From Morchella semilibera (taxonomy: Eukaryota > Ascomycota > Pezizomycetes > Pezizales > Morchellaceae): DNA of 64,000 bases. A model generated the notes under the pieces. It was not told the DNA's origin. It worked only from the letters and a program-made list of their open reading frames with translations, and did no database searches. Shown piece after piece: positions 11,805 to 22,207 of this stretch; positions within the stretch are counted from its first letter, which is position 1; each line of letters starts with the position of its first letter. Position numbers and translations under genes: made by a program. Where the stretch lies: the NCBI GenBank assembly GCA_009192285.1, contig CM018604.1, forward strand, positions 5,117,746 through 5,181,745, given 5' to 3'.

Positions 11805-12765
11805 ATGTCAGCCCCCGGACAACCAGTAGCTCAAGCTCCTCCTGTTGCTTCACCTGAGGCGCTGGCCGTCGCTCAGTTCCTTCGCAACCAAGACCTCAAG
11901 AGCAGGACATGTATTCTTCAGGGCCAGCGCAAAGACCTCTTCAAAGGTACGTTGATTCATATTGTAGATTTTGATAATATATCTCTCAGGGCTGACTTTC
12001 ACTCTGCATAATAGTTAAACGTGCTGTTAGAGCCCTCCAGAGTGAGAACTATACAAAGGCTTGCAGCAAGAACCCTCTCCTTCCAAAAGTTACCAACCCC
12101 AACGAGGCGCTCCAGGCTTTCTCACTTCTCCCTCGCAATCTCCTCGCTCTACGCGTTTCTAAAATCGAACCAGGCTCTGATGGACACCCAGCTGGCAAGC
12201 CCGGTAAGCGGGTCAAGGGCCTATGGACCGTCAAGATTGAACAGCAACAAGAAATGAGGGATGAGCTTTATTATACTTGGTTTTACGAGCCCCGCAGCTG
12301 GACACAGACCCTCATGGCCATTGGAGTTATTCTCCTCCTATTGTTGGTCGTTATGTTTCCCCTCTGGCCACCAATGTTGAGATTGGGTGTGTGGTATCTT
12401 TCAATGGGCATGCTAGGCCTCATTGGATTATTCATCGCAATGAGCATATTCAGATTAATTCTGTTCGTCATTACGATGTTTATAGTTCCACCGGGTCTCT
12501 GGTTGTATCCAAACCTATTCGAGGATGTTGGTTTCTTCGACAGTTTCAGACCCCTCTGGGCTTGGCACAAGGTATACAGATGGTTCAACATGGGGTTTAA
12601 AGCATTGACTAATAATCCGGTATATAGGTTGGAAAAGAAAAGAAGCCCAAGAAGATCGTTACTAGAGAAGCGCAGCCTACTGCTGTTAGCGAAAAGTCAA
12701 ACACTACCGCCGCCCGGCTCCTGGGTCTCCTCCCAAGACTGCTGCACCACCCAAGCCTACCGTAG
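11805..12765 (+). CDS. SEC62: ER protein-translocation factor Sec62
   Basis: Three exons: 11805-11946, 12015-12571 and 12628-12765; 278 residues as read. Sec62 works with Sec61/Sec63 in post-translational import into the ER. The cytosolic N-domain includes 'VAQFLRNQDLKSRTCILQG' and 'KGLWTVKIEQQQEMRDEL'. Two membrane helices follow at about 163-183 ('TLMAIGVILLLLLVVMFPLW') and 193-222, then 'GLWLYPNLFEDVGFFDSF' and a Lys-rich tail 'VGKEKKPKKIVTREA'. Oddly, the tail after 'KSNTTAAR' ends in an unlikely Leu/His stretch, while another frame of the same DNA reads 'GSPPKTAAPPKPTVEEG' to a stop at 12776, which looks like the true end. A one-base indel, natural or from assembly, near 12710-12725 would explain this. 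Confidence 0.93.
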
Positions 12766-13139
12766 AGGAGGGCTAAACTTAAAGTAAGGCACGGCTAAAG
12801 TTGTGGCGTTGCTCCTCGATGGGATCTTGTGGCGGAAATTCTATACCACTTAGAACTTGTCGTATTCATTTTTAGTAGTGGTGTTCTTTATTCCAGTATT
12901 TAGTGTTATTGTTTAGAGACAACGGTTAATACCTCTTGCATGACAAAAAAAAACGTATCTTTCTTTGGAAAACATAATTATAGTTTGCAACATTTGCCAT
13001 TGCGATAAATGTAAGCTCGGGCATGCACGATAGACCGGACCCTTGTTATCAAATGAGCCTCATGCTCGCTTGCTCATGTATGTAACCAACCACCTGCATC
13101 TTGGTCTCGCGCCCAGAATATCACCCCGCAGCTGTAACC
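12766..13139. other. intergenic between SEC62 and NMT1
   Basis: SEC62 3' UTR and NMT1 promoter. The alternative SEC62 stop lies at 12774-12776. Nothing else identified. Confidence 0.45.
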
Positions 13140-14974
13140 ATGCCGAAAGAGTCTAAAGCGATTGAACCCGCTATTCTCCACTCTAAAGATGTCTCAAACG
13201 AGAATGGGTTCGAAGAGGTCTCTCAACACGATTGTGATACTATTATCGAGGCATCAAAAGCCAACAGAAAGAAAAGGCAAAGGTCTAAAAAGAAGCGAGC
13301 TGTCGCCAATGAACAGAATGGCGGTGACAACCACCAGATAACCAGTACTATCTCGTCCTCCTCTGCTGCCGTCCCTACTGAGGATAATATAGCAGTAAAC
13401 CGGATCTTACAGAAGAACCCAAGCTTGGGAAGATCTCAAGTTGAAGAGATGTTGCAACTAATGAAACTGGAAGAGAGATTGACTGGTGGAAAGAGGGACA
13501 TGGCGAGATATAAATTCTGGAACACCCAGCCAATTGCGAGGTTTGGTGGGTTCCTCAAGCTTCTTTTCTGGAGGAGTGGACTAATAGGTTGGAGGGAAAG
13601 ACGAAGAGGAAGTCCTAAAGCCAGATGGTCCAGTACGTGACACAAATCCGGAAGTGGTACCCTCTCATGGGGTTGGACTTCTGGATGGGTTTGAATGGGT
13701 CACTATGGATCCCGATGATCCTGTGCATGTAAGAAGCTCCCCCCCCCCCCCCCCCAAATTCCTAGTGCTTTCCTGACACCGTACCAAGCTGGATGAGATC
13801 TATGAGCTTCTCAGAGCTCATTATGTAGAAGACAGTGAGGAAATGTTCCGTTTCGACTACTCCATACCCTTCTTAAATTGGGCTCTCAAGCCTCCTGGCT
13901 GGATTCCCGGGTGGTACGCCGGTGTACGAGTTACTGCATCTCAGAAACTTGTCGCCTTCATCTCAGGCGTGCCGGTGAGCCTGAGAGTGCGTAAAAATAC
14001 TATTTGGTGCTCTGAAGTCAACTTTTTGTGCATACACAAGAAGCTGCGGTCGAAACGGCTAGCACCTGTCCTTATTGGGGAGATTATAAGGCGTTGTGAT
14101 ATAGAAAAATGCTGGAATGCAGTATATACGGCAGGGGTAGTTCTGCCGAGCCCGATTAGCACTTGTAGGTATTTCCATAGGTATCTGAATTGGCCAAAGT
14201 TGTATGAGGTCGGGTTTAGCTCTCTACCACATGGAGGTACAAGCGCAAGGCAGGCCGCAAAATTTAGATTACCATCACGGACAAGCATCAAGGGACTAAG
14301 AGAGATGGAACCAAAGGACTTGGACGCCACCCACAACCTACTCAAGAGGTACCTTGAAAGGTTTGATATGGCACCTGATTTTGACAGAGATGGGTCTGCA
14401 CATTGGCTTCTCCATAGGGGCGCTGGTGGTCCTGCAGAGAGGGTCGTTTATACCTATGTTGTGGAGGTTGATTGGTCTTCCAGGTGCAGTACAACCTCTG
14501 CGGGTGGGTGCTAATTGAATAGTAGGATGAAGGACGTATAACGGATTTCTTTTCGTTCTATGCACTCGAGACTTCAGTGATATCGAGTAGTAGCAAGCAT
14601 AAGAAGATTTTCGCGGCTTATCTCTCCTATTATGCCACTGAAGTAGCTCTCAAAGAGCCTAAGAACGAACTGAAGATACGATTGAACGCGCTGGTAAACG
14701 ATGCGCTTATAATCGCCAACAGGGTTTGCATCGATTCCACTCGTTAAGCTCTGGCATTTCTAACAACCTGTATCAGCTTAAATTTGACGTCTTTAACGCT
14801 CTCACACTGCTTGATAATAATTTGTTCTTGAATGATCAAAGGTTTACTGCAGGTGATGGGCAACTTCATTACTATCTATTTAATTGGCGAACCGCCTACA
14901 TCAGAGGTGGTATTGATGAGAATAATAGCATTGATAAAGAGAATGGGAGCGGGGTTGGCCTTATAATGCTGTGA
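13140..14974 (+). CDS. NMT1: glycylpeptide N-tetradecanoyltransferase (N-myristoyltransferase)
   Basis: Five exons: 13140-13545, 13601-13728, 13789-14466, 14526-14723 and 14777-14974; 535 residues. NMT transfers myristate from myristoyl-CoA to N-terminal glycines of proteins such as Arf and G-alpha subunits. I take the ATG at 13140; an upstream TTG frame exists but lacks ATG. A Lys-rich segment ('[19 protein letters not shown]') near residue 45 fits the ribosome-binding region. Conserved blocks are '[19 protein letters not shown]', '[11 protein letters not shown]', '[20 protein letters not shown]' and '[16 protein letters not shown]'. The protein ends 'GVGLIML'; in this family the C-terminal carboxylate is the catalytic base, so the intact end matters. 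Intron 2 holds a 17-base C run. Confidence 0.95.
13739..13755 (+). repeat. poly-C tract (17 C) inside NMT1 intron 2
   Basis: Seventeen consecutive C residues fill a third of a 60-bp intron, between donor and branch region. Confidence 0.9.
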
Positions 14975-15874
14975 TTCTCTTGGGGTGTGACAATTCTCAC
15001 GGCACTATTTCCGTGGAACTGATTTTCTCTTTATATTAATTTCTGTAAATTACGACTAAGACGTAGGAGTGCTTGGTGGGTTATTCTCATTGTCGTTTCA
15101 TTCAAAAACCGTTGTCGCCGTGTAGTTATATACATGGGCTGAAGTTTAGTTTTATACATACATGTATTCAGTAGCATCCATTGATGCTGTTAAATAAGTA
15201 CTATACTTCTCTTCTATGACAGAATGGGCAATGTCTATAGGTTTGCATCTAAGGTAATTTGACGTGAGATAAATACTATGGAAAATCATATGGATTCGTT
15301 AAAAGTACATTAGTGGGCAAGGCAACGAATAGATACTAAATAGCAAGAGCAATCGCACTCCGTCAAACAATACAAGCTTGACAGGGGCCTATACAGGAAA
15401 CTACATGTAATCTTCGACATGTTCTATGACAAGGGCGGCCAGAAAAGGATGTTAAATGCACCATATACATGTGAAGTCAAATCAACCACCCCACTCACAA
15501 CCAAAACCCCAGTGGTTTAGCTCACAGGGCTTAAACCTAATCTATCTATCTTTGGTATTACATACAATACCTTTACACTGCTTGAGACAGGTTTGGTCAA
15601 TCTCACGCAGCAGCACCAAAGGAGCATCGAGTGATCACTTATGTATGTACTTACAACTGAGTACATACGTTCTCCTATCCACTTGTCCGTTGCAGATGGG
15701 GTAATCCCCGCTCAAGTCCAATTCGGATTTTGCACCAGGATTATAAACGAGCACGTTCGAGGCATTAAATCCTGGAATCAAACGCGTAACTACTAAACTA
15801 CAATGGCACATGTACTAAGGAATACAGCCACTCACAGGCTGCCTTGGCAGATTGAACCGAGGGGACATCGGACG

Positions 15875-15883
15875 ATCGGATAA
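15875..15883 (+). promoter_or_regulatory. SreA-like GATA site, one mismatch
   Basis: The sequence ATCGGATAA differs at one base from the SreA consensus ATCWGATAA, and is followed at once by a second GATAA core. It lies 361 bp before the hapX start codon. Binding is inferred only. Confidence 0.4.
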
Positions 15884-15914
15884 GATAACCCTGACCTGTT
15901 GCCCCCCAAGGCCC

Positions 15915-15923
15915 TTATCAGAT
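15915..15923 (-). promoter_or_regulatory. SreA-like GATA site (exact ATCWGATAA)
   Basis: On the minus strand the nine bases read ATCTGATAA, an exact match to the consensus known for the fungal iron repressor SreA. It is 321 bp upstream of the hapX ATG and 32 bp from a near-match. In Aspergillus, SreA represses hapX when iron is plentiful, so this placement makes sense. The site is seen; the regulation is inferred. Confidence 0.5.
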
Positions 15924-16243
15924 TTTTTCCCCTCCTCTTCCGGAAGTCTATGGCGGAGTCCTTAGTACTCCTTACCGCTTAAGGTCTAGTTCGTGTGAAG
16001 AGTTTTTATCAGACCATCTAATCCAATCCATCCGGATCTGATTATTACAAAAGTGTCGCGGCACAAGCAGCGCAACCCCACGAACGGTATCCGACAGATA
16101 GCCCTCTCAGAATAGTCAGGCTGTCTCTCTCTCAAAAACCCCCCCGGCGCGCACTTCTGGTCTGATGATTCCTCCCCAACCTGACTTTGCCACTTCCTCG
16201 CTATCCGTGTCGCTGCTGCTGGTGTTGAATCGCCGTTGTCGCC

Positions 16244-16894
16244 ATGTCCGGTGATTCTCAGTCCCCAGTCGGTGAGTCCCGATCTAGCACTCGGTATCCC
16301 GAGACATACTTGGTCTAATTGTCCATACATATGCAGCGATCTCTTCGCCAATGTCCGCCTGTAGTCCGGGTCCGCCAACTCTTGCTCCCAGAGCTGTAAG
16401 TGTGATGAGCCATGATACTCCCAGCCCAGCTGGTGTTGTTACACACAAGGAGTGGGTTGTGCCACCACGTCCAAAGGTTGGTGGTAGTTGCCCTTTGATA
16501 TATCCCCCCAGGGTCTCAGATATTGACATATGTCTTTTAAAGCCCGGGCGGAAACCCGCTACAGATACCCCGCCAACAGTAAGCTTTTGAACATGCCTTA
16601 ATTTCTTTTAACCAGGGCTCATACTCTTTTTGGATAGAAAAGAAAGGCCCAAAATCGAGCAGCCCAGCGAGCATTCCGCGAGCGCCGCGCGGCGCGTGTA
16701 AACGAACTTGAGGATAAACTCAAAGAGGTTGAGCTAGAAACCTCAACACAGATCACCGAATACCAAGAGCAGGTCAATCAACTCGCCAAAAACAACGCCG
16801 AGCTTGCAAAAGAGAACAGTCTCTATAAAACAAAAGTTGAATGTCTTCAGAAGGAGTTGGAACTACTAAGGCAAGCCAAGGTAGATCAACAGTC

Positions 16895-16925
<31 letters not shown>

Positions 16926-18005
16926 TCACTAGTTTCTGCGGCAAGCTTCAGTTTGACGCAGGTTGCATCTCCTGCACCATCTTCACATGAGACGCCGTGC
17001 AGCTCGAATTGCGCATGCGCGGACGATTTGGATAGGATTCTTTGTGATAAAAAGACTCCCACATCAGACGTTCCTAGGGCTACGCCCGCACCGTCTATAC
17101 CCATACGCCGAAGGAGTAATAGGAATAAAGCCGCACCCGAACTTCCCCAGAACCCCGATCCCCTAGGCTGCGGGCGCTGTGTCAAAGATGGTAACTGCGC
17201 ATGTATCTCCGAGGCTGTAGAGGCTGTCTACCCTGTAAAGCGCCCTACGTCCCCGAGTGAGAACACACCTAAACGCACACGGATATCCAGCAATGTTGGA
17301 CTAACCCCGCCAGACGAGTTAGAAACTGACTTCACTTATATGATCAAACCACCTCCGGCCCCTCCTTCTTTCTCTGATTCTCCCGTAATTTCACACATGC
17401 CAGCAGATCCATGTGGATTCTGTTCAGATGGCACCCATTGTGTTTGCGCTGAGGCTGCAGCGAATGCTATTATGAACATGGACGATGACGACGATGACTC
17501 CGAGGAACACCACAGCACTAAACTCCCGCCATTACTGTCAAACCATTCATCTTCAAGGGGAGATCAAAATCTTGGAGGGCAGGACATAGAAAAGCCAATG
17601 CCTCTGCACCCTCCAATGACTAAAAGTACGGGAAGCGGATGTCCACCTGGTGGGTGTGCTCAATGCAAGAATGACCCGATGTCAACCCTTTTCTGCCAAT
17701 CCGTTGCTACAAAAGTCAAATCACGCCCTGTTGGTGTTCCTGCTGGATGCTGTGGTGGCGGGTGCTGTGGTGACAAACAACCATCTAAAGACACCGACGA
17801 AAAGGGAACTTTTATACCAGCTAGTGCCGCTTACCAGGCGCTCTCCAGGCATAGAGGTTTTGAGGAGGCAACTGCGGACCTGGGAAGTCTATTGAGGCCG
17901 CTGGCGGTGCGGAGTGCTGATGGGAGGTGTCCCCAAATTGAGGTCAGCAGTGTTCGGGATGTATTGAAGCAATTGGATAGGAGGTTTGGAAGCGATGCTG
18001 CTTAA
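16244..18005 (+). CDS. hapX: HapX-type bZIP iron-homeostasis regulator
   Basis: Four exons: 16244-16271, 16337-16476, 16543-16578 and 16638-18005; 523 residues. HapX joins the CCAAT-binding complex and represses iron-using genes under starvation, and activates vacuolar iron storage under excess. The Hap4-like CBC-binding motif is visible at about 46-56 ('KEWVVPPRPKPGRKPA' across intron 2), followed directly by the basic region 'KRKAQNRAAQRAFRERRAA' (69-87) and a leucine-zipper coil to about 140. A Gln run starts near 152. Four iron-sensing cysteine-rich regions follow: 'CGRCVKDGNCAC' (246-257), 'CGFCSDGTHCVC' (307-318), 'CPPGGCAQC...FC' (from 393) and 'CCGGGCC' (429-435), plus an extra 'CSSNCAC' near 190. 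GATA sites upstream suggest SreA control. Confidence 0.95.
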
Positions 18006-19342
18006 AATCATTTCCCTTTCCTTCCCTTTCATTTTGTCTTTTGTTTTCGGTTTGTCGTCCTGGGTGGGGTGATTATAAGGACGTAAAAGGAAAGGCGTAT
18101 TGGGTATTTAATTCTGTTTTTTCTGTTTTTTCTGTTGATTTTTGCCAGTTATCTGAGCCTTTGGGGGGTTTAATTCCTTTCTTGAGTACTAACTCGTGTA
18201 ATGAGAGGTTTTATGACGGGCGGAAATTCTAGGACTACGAATAAAGTATCTGCCCTTAGACATTCTTACTATTTCTCGTTGGCTGATATCGACTTGAATA
18301 CGCAGCGAGTGACCCAGTGTGATGAAAGTTGACCAGTTTTCTTTTCTTTTTCTCTTTTTTTTTTTTTTTTTGCCTGTTTAATTCACTACTACGTCCACAA
18401 ATCGACGTGGACAATGACTGATTGGTTTACTTAAATTTGGCGGTAAAACCCTTGGTACCTATCTACTCTCAACTCAAGAATACATTTCCCCGAGGAAGGG
18501 ATTTGGCATGTACTTACAGTACAACCCCGATAGTGGCATAGGAATTTCTGTTCCGGACCATATGCTAGTATCGGGGTTGCACTGTACTGGTGACCGTCAC
18601 GGTGGATTTATTCCTACTGCCCATAATGATAAAGTACTAACTACCCATATCGAGACTGGAAATACCTTGCCTTAACAGTTGTAAATTAGATAATTGTATT
18701 AATTCCAATTTTGCCAGCTTATCTCCAGAACTGGATGAATGGTCGTTTTAGTAGTGGTGCTCAAGGTCATGGTTATGGCAGGGATGGTGATCTTCATTAG
18801 GGTGTTAATACATAAGAGGATATTAAAAAGTGGTGATTCCCGGGTTTCGGGTAGAGATAGTCTGTGTTATTAGGTTGTGTACACCTAGCCAGAGTTAGGG
18901 CTTATTTGAGGAAAGGGTTCTAAAGATAAAGATATTATCGTTCCAGGCACCAGGCGGACTCTAGACCTCTAAGGAAATACCCCAGAGAGAATAGATGGCC
19001 CACACTCAATAGAAGTTCAAGGTTTGCGTTCGGGATCGCACACGAGTGATCCGCCATGATTGCAATTTTTCACAGGTAGAAAACCTTCAGGATTCCATAA
19101 ATCCCCGCCCGTATATTAACTATATTTTTCAAAAAGATCCCCCAGTGAAAAGAAGGGCCTCTAACCCAGCCTTTCCGCAAACCCACCTCCCAACTCATTG
19201 TCAGCTTCTTGAGCTCCGCTCTCTATAGCCTCATCTAGTTCATGCTTCATATCACCCGCGGGCACACCCGCAGCACCGAGCTTTGTGAAGCTTTTTGGGT
19301 TCTTCTTTCCCGTCCCACCTTGGCTCTTGAACTGATACCCTC
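18006..19342. other. intergenic between hapX and QTRT2 (convergent)
   Basis: Contains a 13-base T tract near 18358 and a foldback element at 18517-18589. No gene recognised. Confidence 0.5.
18517..18589. mobile_element. foldback / MITE-like inverted repeat
   Basis: Two arms of about 24-29 bp face each other around a 20-bp centre. The left arm begins CAGTACAACCCCGATAGT; the reverse complement of the right arm begins CAGTACAGTGCAACCCCGAT, so they share CAACCCCGATA with a short indel. Such 'CAGTGCAACCCC' ends are known from pogo/Tc1-type DNA transposons, so a tiny non-autonomous derivative is likely. I see no clear target-site duplication and no second copy in the window. Confidence 0.5.
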
Positions 19343-20654
19343 TTAACCTACACCTTTTTTTAGCCCATCCGCATTACTATAATCAGATGTGAGAACAAAC
19401 CTAGGGCCCTGGCCCTTCCTCTCTGGCATCTCACTCTCATAGGATCTTCCAAATACCACAACATCCTCCTCAAAACTCCCGCGCTCGATACTCCCCCGGA
19501 TCGCCGCAAAGAATCGGTCAATAACCCGGGTATTGTGTATCTGCAACAGTACCCAAGCTGTCATCTCCTTCGCAACTAGAAGGTGCTGCACATATGCCCT
19601 ATGATGCCGCCTACATGAATAACAGCTACAGCTTTGCCCTAGCGGGCCAAGGTCTGCTGCATACTCCTTGCCCCACAAGTCCACACCCAATGGTTGTACC
19701 TCTTCACCCGCCGCTGTGGGCCGCGGAAACTCGAAATCTAGCGCAATCCCGGCATCGGTAGCGGCCGTGGCAAACCCCAGATTGAAGAGGTCAACACCCC
19801 AACTTACCTGCTGCAATACTTTATGGGGGTTCGCAGCGTCGTCCACGCTCATCCGTGGGAGTTTTTCTAATTCCTCTGGGAGCTCCACCGCAAGGGCGCT
19901 ATCGTACAGAGCGAGGCCAGAAAGCCTATCGATTTTGTCCACAAGGGTATCGATATAATATGACTGCTGCTCAAAGTCCAGCGGCAACAGAGGTGCAAAG
20001 ATACGGGGTGTATAGTCTTCTGTAGCTAGTGTCTTGTTTAGAAGCTGTTGGAGCCATAGGTCCGTCCGGAATACCATTTTGGGCCCACGGTGTTTGCCGG
20101 GGATGCTGGATGGAATGTCGGAGAGACCAAGGACAATGTCAGGGCGAAGGCGGGAGACTGCTGTTACATAGTCGTCGATCTGGAGCATGCGGAAACCAAC
20201 GCTGGTTAGGATTGCCAGGGAGTGATCTGTGTTTGAGGCGGCAGTGGTGACTGGGGGCACACGTCGGCCAGAGAGGATAATCAGCGAACTTGAGGGTGTA
20301 GATGTGAAGTTTCGGAGCGTTCCGGCGGCTTGGTTGTAAACTGGGACATTGGGTGGGTACTTTTCAACAACTACCCAGACAGAGTTCAGTGAGGAGCCAT
20401 AGGAGAGGGCGTAGTAGGCACGTACAGTCCTCGAGGGCAACATATATCCCTTTGATGTTGGTATGATCCCTAAGATTGTCGTGAGAGAGGTGTGGTACTG
20501 CACCGCGAGAGGCAGGAGCTATGAACGAGGGCGTATCGATGGTGACTTTATTGAGCGCGAGACGGCCCAGTCGAGGGCCGGAGGAGGGCGAGAGGAGGCG
20601 GAAGTACATATCTGGGTCTTTGGGTATCTCTGTGCTGATACTGTCTGGGTCCAT
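19343..20654 (-). CDS. QTRT2: queuine tRNA-ribosyltransferase accessory subunit 2
   Basis: Two exons: 20654-20426 and 20370-19343; 418 residues. Eukaryotic tRNA-guanine transglycosylase is a heterodimer that exchanges guanine 34 for queuine in tRNAs with GUN anticodons; QTRT2 is the zinc-binding non-catalytic partner, at the mitochondrial surface. The N-terminus reads 'GPRLGRLALNKVTIDTPSFI' and 'VALEDFVEKYPPNV' across the 55-bp intron. Later blocks are 'TSVGFRMLQIDDYVTAVSRL' and 'RPDIVLGLSDIP'. The zinc site is C324, C326, C329 and H355 ('CSCYSC...QIHN'). No catalytic QTRT1 paralogue is in the window. Length fits fungal members. Confidence 0.88.
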
Positions 20655-21548
20655 TGTCACTATTTTAGAGTTGTAAGATAGGCGGTTTATACTAAAGCAG
20701 TAGATTTTATTAACCACAAGCAGATAGCTGATGTTTAAAGGAGAGTTTGATAACGATATTGTCCGGAGTATTCAAATAACTCTAGGAATCAGGGAAACGA
20801 TGCGTTCTCTAATATTGAAATCGGATTAATAGCAATGCTTAGTATTTAAATATGGGAAGTACTCCTCACCAGAGCTATCCAACTGCCCAACCCCCACCCT
20901 CCCCATGCAAGCTCAACCCCTCCTCCAACACTAGCGCCTCAACAGAGCCGCATCGTCATCCTAAACAATCTTGAGGTTATCTAGATCGCGAACCAAACTC
21001 TAGAAATGGCTTAGATATGCTGTAAGGCCATAAGCAGCGAGTATTCTGATGAGTGAAGATATAATGGAATTAATGTTCATCTGAGGTAATGTGGAAGAGA
21101 CGGAGAAGAAACCCAAATGTTCGTAAAACAGCTCCTTGAGTATAATAATTTAGCGTGTCTAGTACTACATACACGTAGTCAATACCATCTCCTTAACTTG
21201 ACTGGCTAAAATCCTCCACGACCACGCTACTAGCCATTAGACTGCATCAAAGACTCTTTAATTCGATCTTAGTGTCTGGGGCCTGCTCCAAACCGATATT
21301 ATTCCGCCTCAAATTAGATGTCGAGCAGGTGTGTAGTTAGTGGTTTAGAGGATCTCGAGTCGACCTAAAGCCTCACTCCAAAATAGAATTACCCCAAACC
21401 CAACCCCACGACTCATCACTCGGCATACCACGTGATACGACCATCACCACAACCGCACCTCACCCAACCTCGAATCGAACCCCCCCCCCCCCACCAATTA
21501 CCCCCCAATCATCACTAATTAACCCACCACATTCATAACATATACACA
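20655..21548. other. divergent promoter region of QTRT2 and NUXM
   Basis: AT-rich, no coding frame. A C13 run at 21480-21492 lies 56 bp before the NUXM start. Otherwise nothing seen. Confidence 0.45.
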
Positions 21549-21886
21549 ATGTCAAAAGTCCTCGGATGGGCAGCATTCGGTACCATTCCCATCCTTGCTC
21601 AATCTCATCGCCTACCTGTCTGTTCAAACAGACATTGACTAACCGGGAGGCAGGCGTGGCCGTCCGCTGGTGGCAGCTTGGAATCGAGATGCGCCCCTAC
21701 TTCGCTAAAGAGACCCTATGGCACTACCCAGTCTACGCGGGTATCACCGGTTCTTTCGGCTACTGGCTCATGAACGTCGAGGAGCGCCAGATCAAGTACC
21801 TCAACGAGCGCAAGGAGGCCTTGTTGGAGAAGCGAAGGAGGTTCGCTGGTGCGACGGGCGAGACGCCTCAAGTTGTGGTGGCTTAA
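21549..21886 (+). CDS. NUXM: NADH:ubiquinone oxidoreductase accessory subunit, NUXM-like
   Basis: Two exons, 21549-21579 and 21654-21886; 87 residues. The intron has a TTGACTAACC branch point. The protein starts 'MSKVLGWAAFGGVAVRWWQL' and continues 'GIEMRPYFAKETLWHYPVYA', then one hydrophobic segment 'GITGSFGYWLMNVEERQIKY' and a charged coil 'LNERKEALLEKRRR'. This layout matches the fungal complex I accessory membrane subunit called NUXM in Yarrowia, assigned from memory of the family rather than a search. It would sit in the inner mitochondrial membrane. The alternative is another small complex I or F1Fo accessory protein. Confidence 0.7.
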
Positions 21887-22207
21887 GACCATGAAACATA
21901 GAAGGAGTGTGGGGATTTGTATAGTGGGGTGGGACGGACTGCATCGGGGTGGGAGGACCCATAAGTATCGAATATAGGTGTTTACAGCCTTCCCTTGTGC
22001 TTTGCGGAGTATGTCATAGAATATGCGCAGGTTACGGTGATTCAATTGTGTGATTTAGATAGCTGTAACCGTGCTGGGTGTGTATTTGACATACCAACCC
22101 GCGATGCTCAGAACTCAATTGCAAGAAATCATCATAATTCTGTCCTACTACAATAAAAACGCTCAGGTATAGGTATAACCACAGGATAACACCCCACAAA
22201 ATTGAGT
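21887..22207. other. convergent 3' region of NUXM and ROT2
   Basis: Facing 3' ends. No feature recognised. Confidence 0.45.

Larger units (their letters stand above)
14975..16243. other. intergenic, upstream control region of hapX
   Basis: Contains TACATGTA octamers at 15159 and 15402 and, near the hapX side, two GATA-type sites (listed separately). No ORF with family features. Confidence 0.5.
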
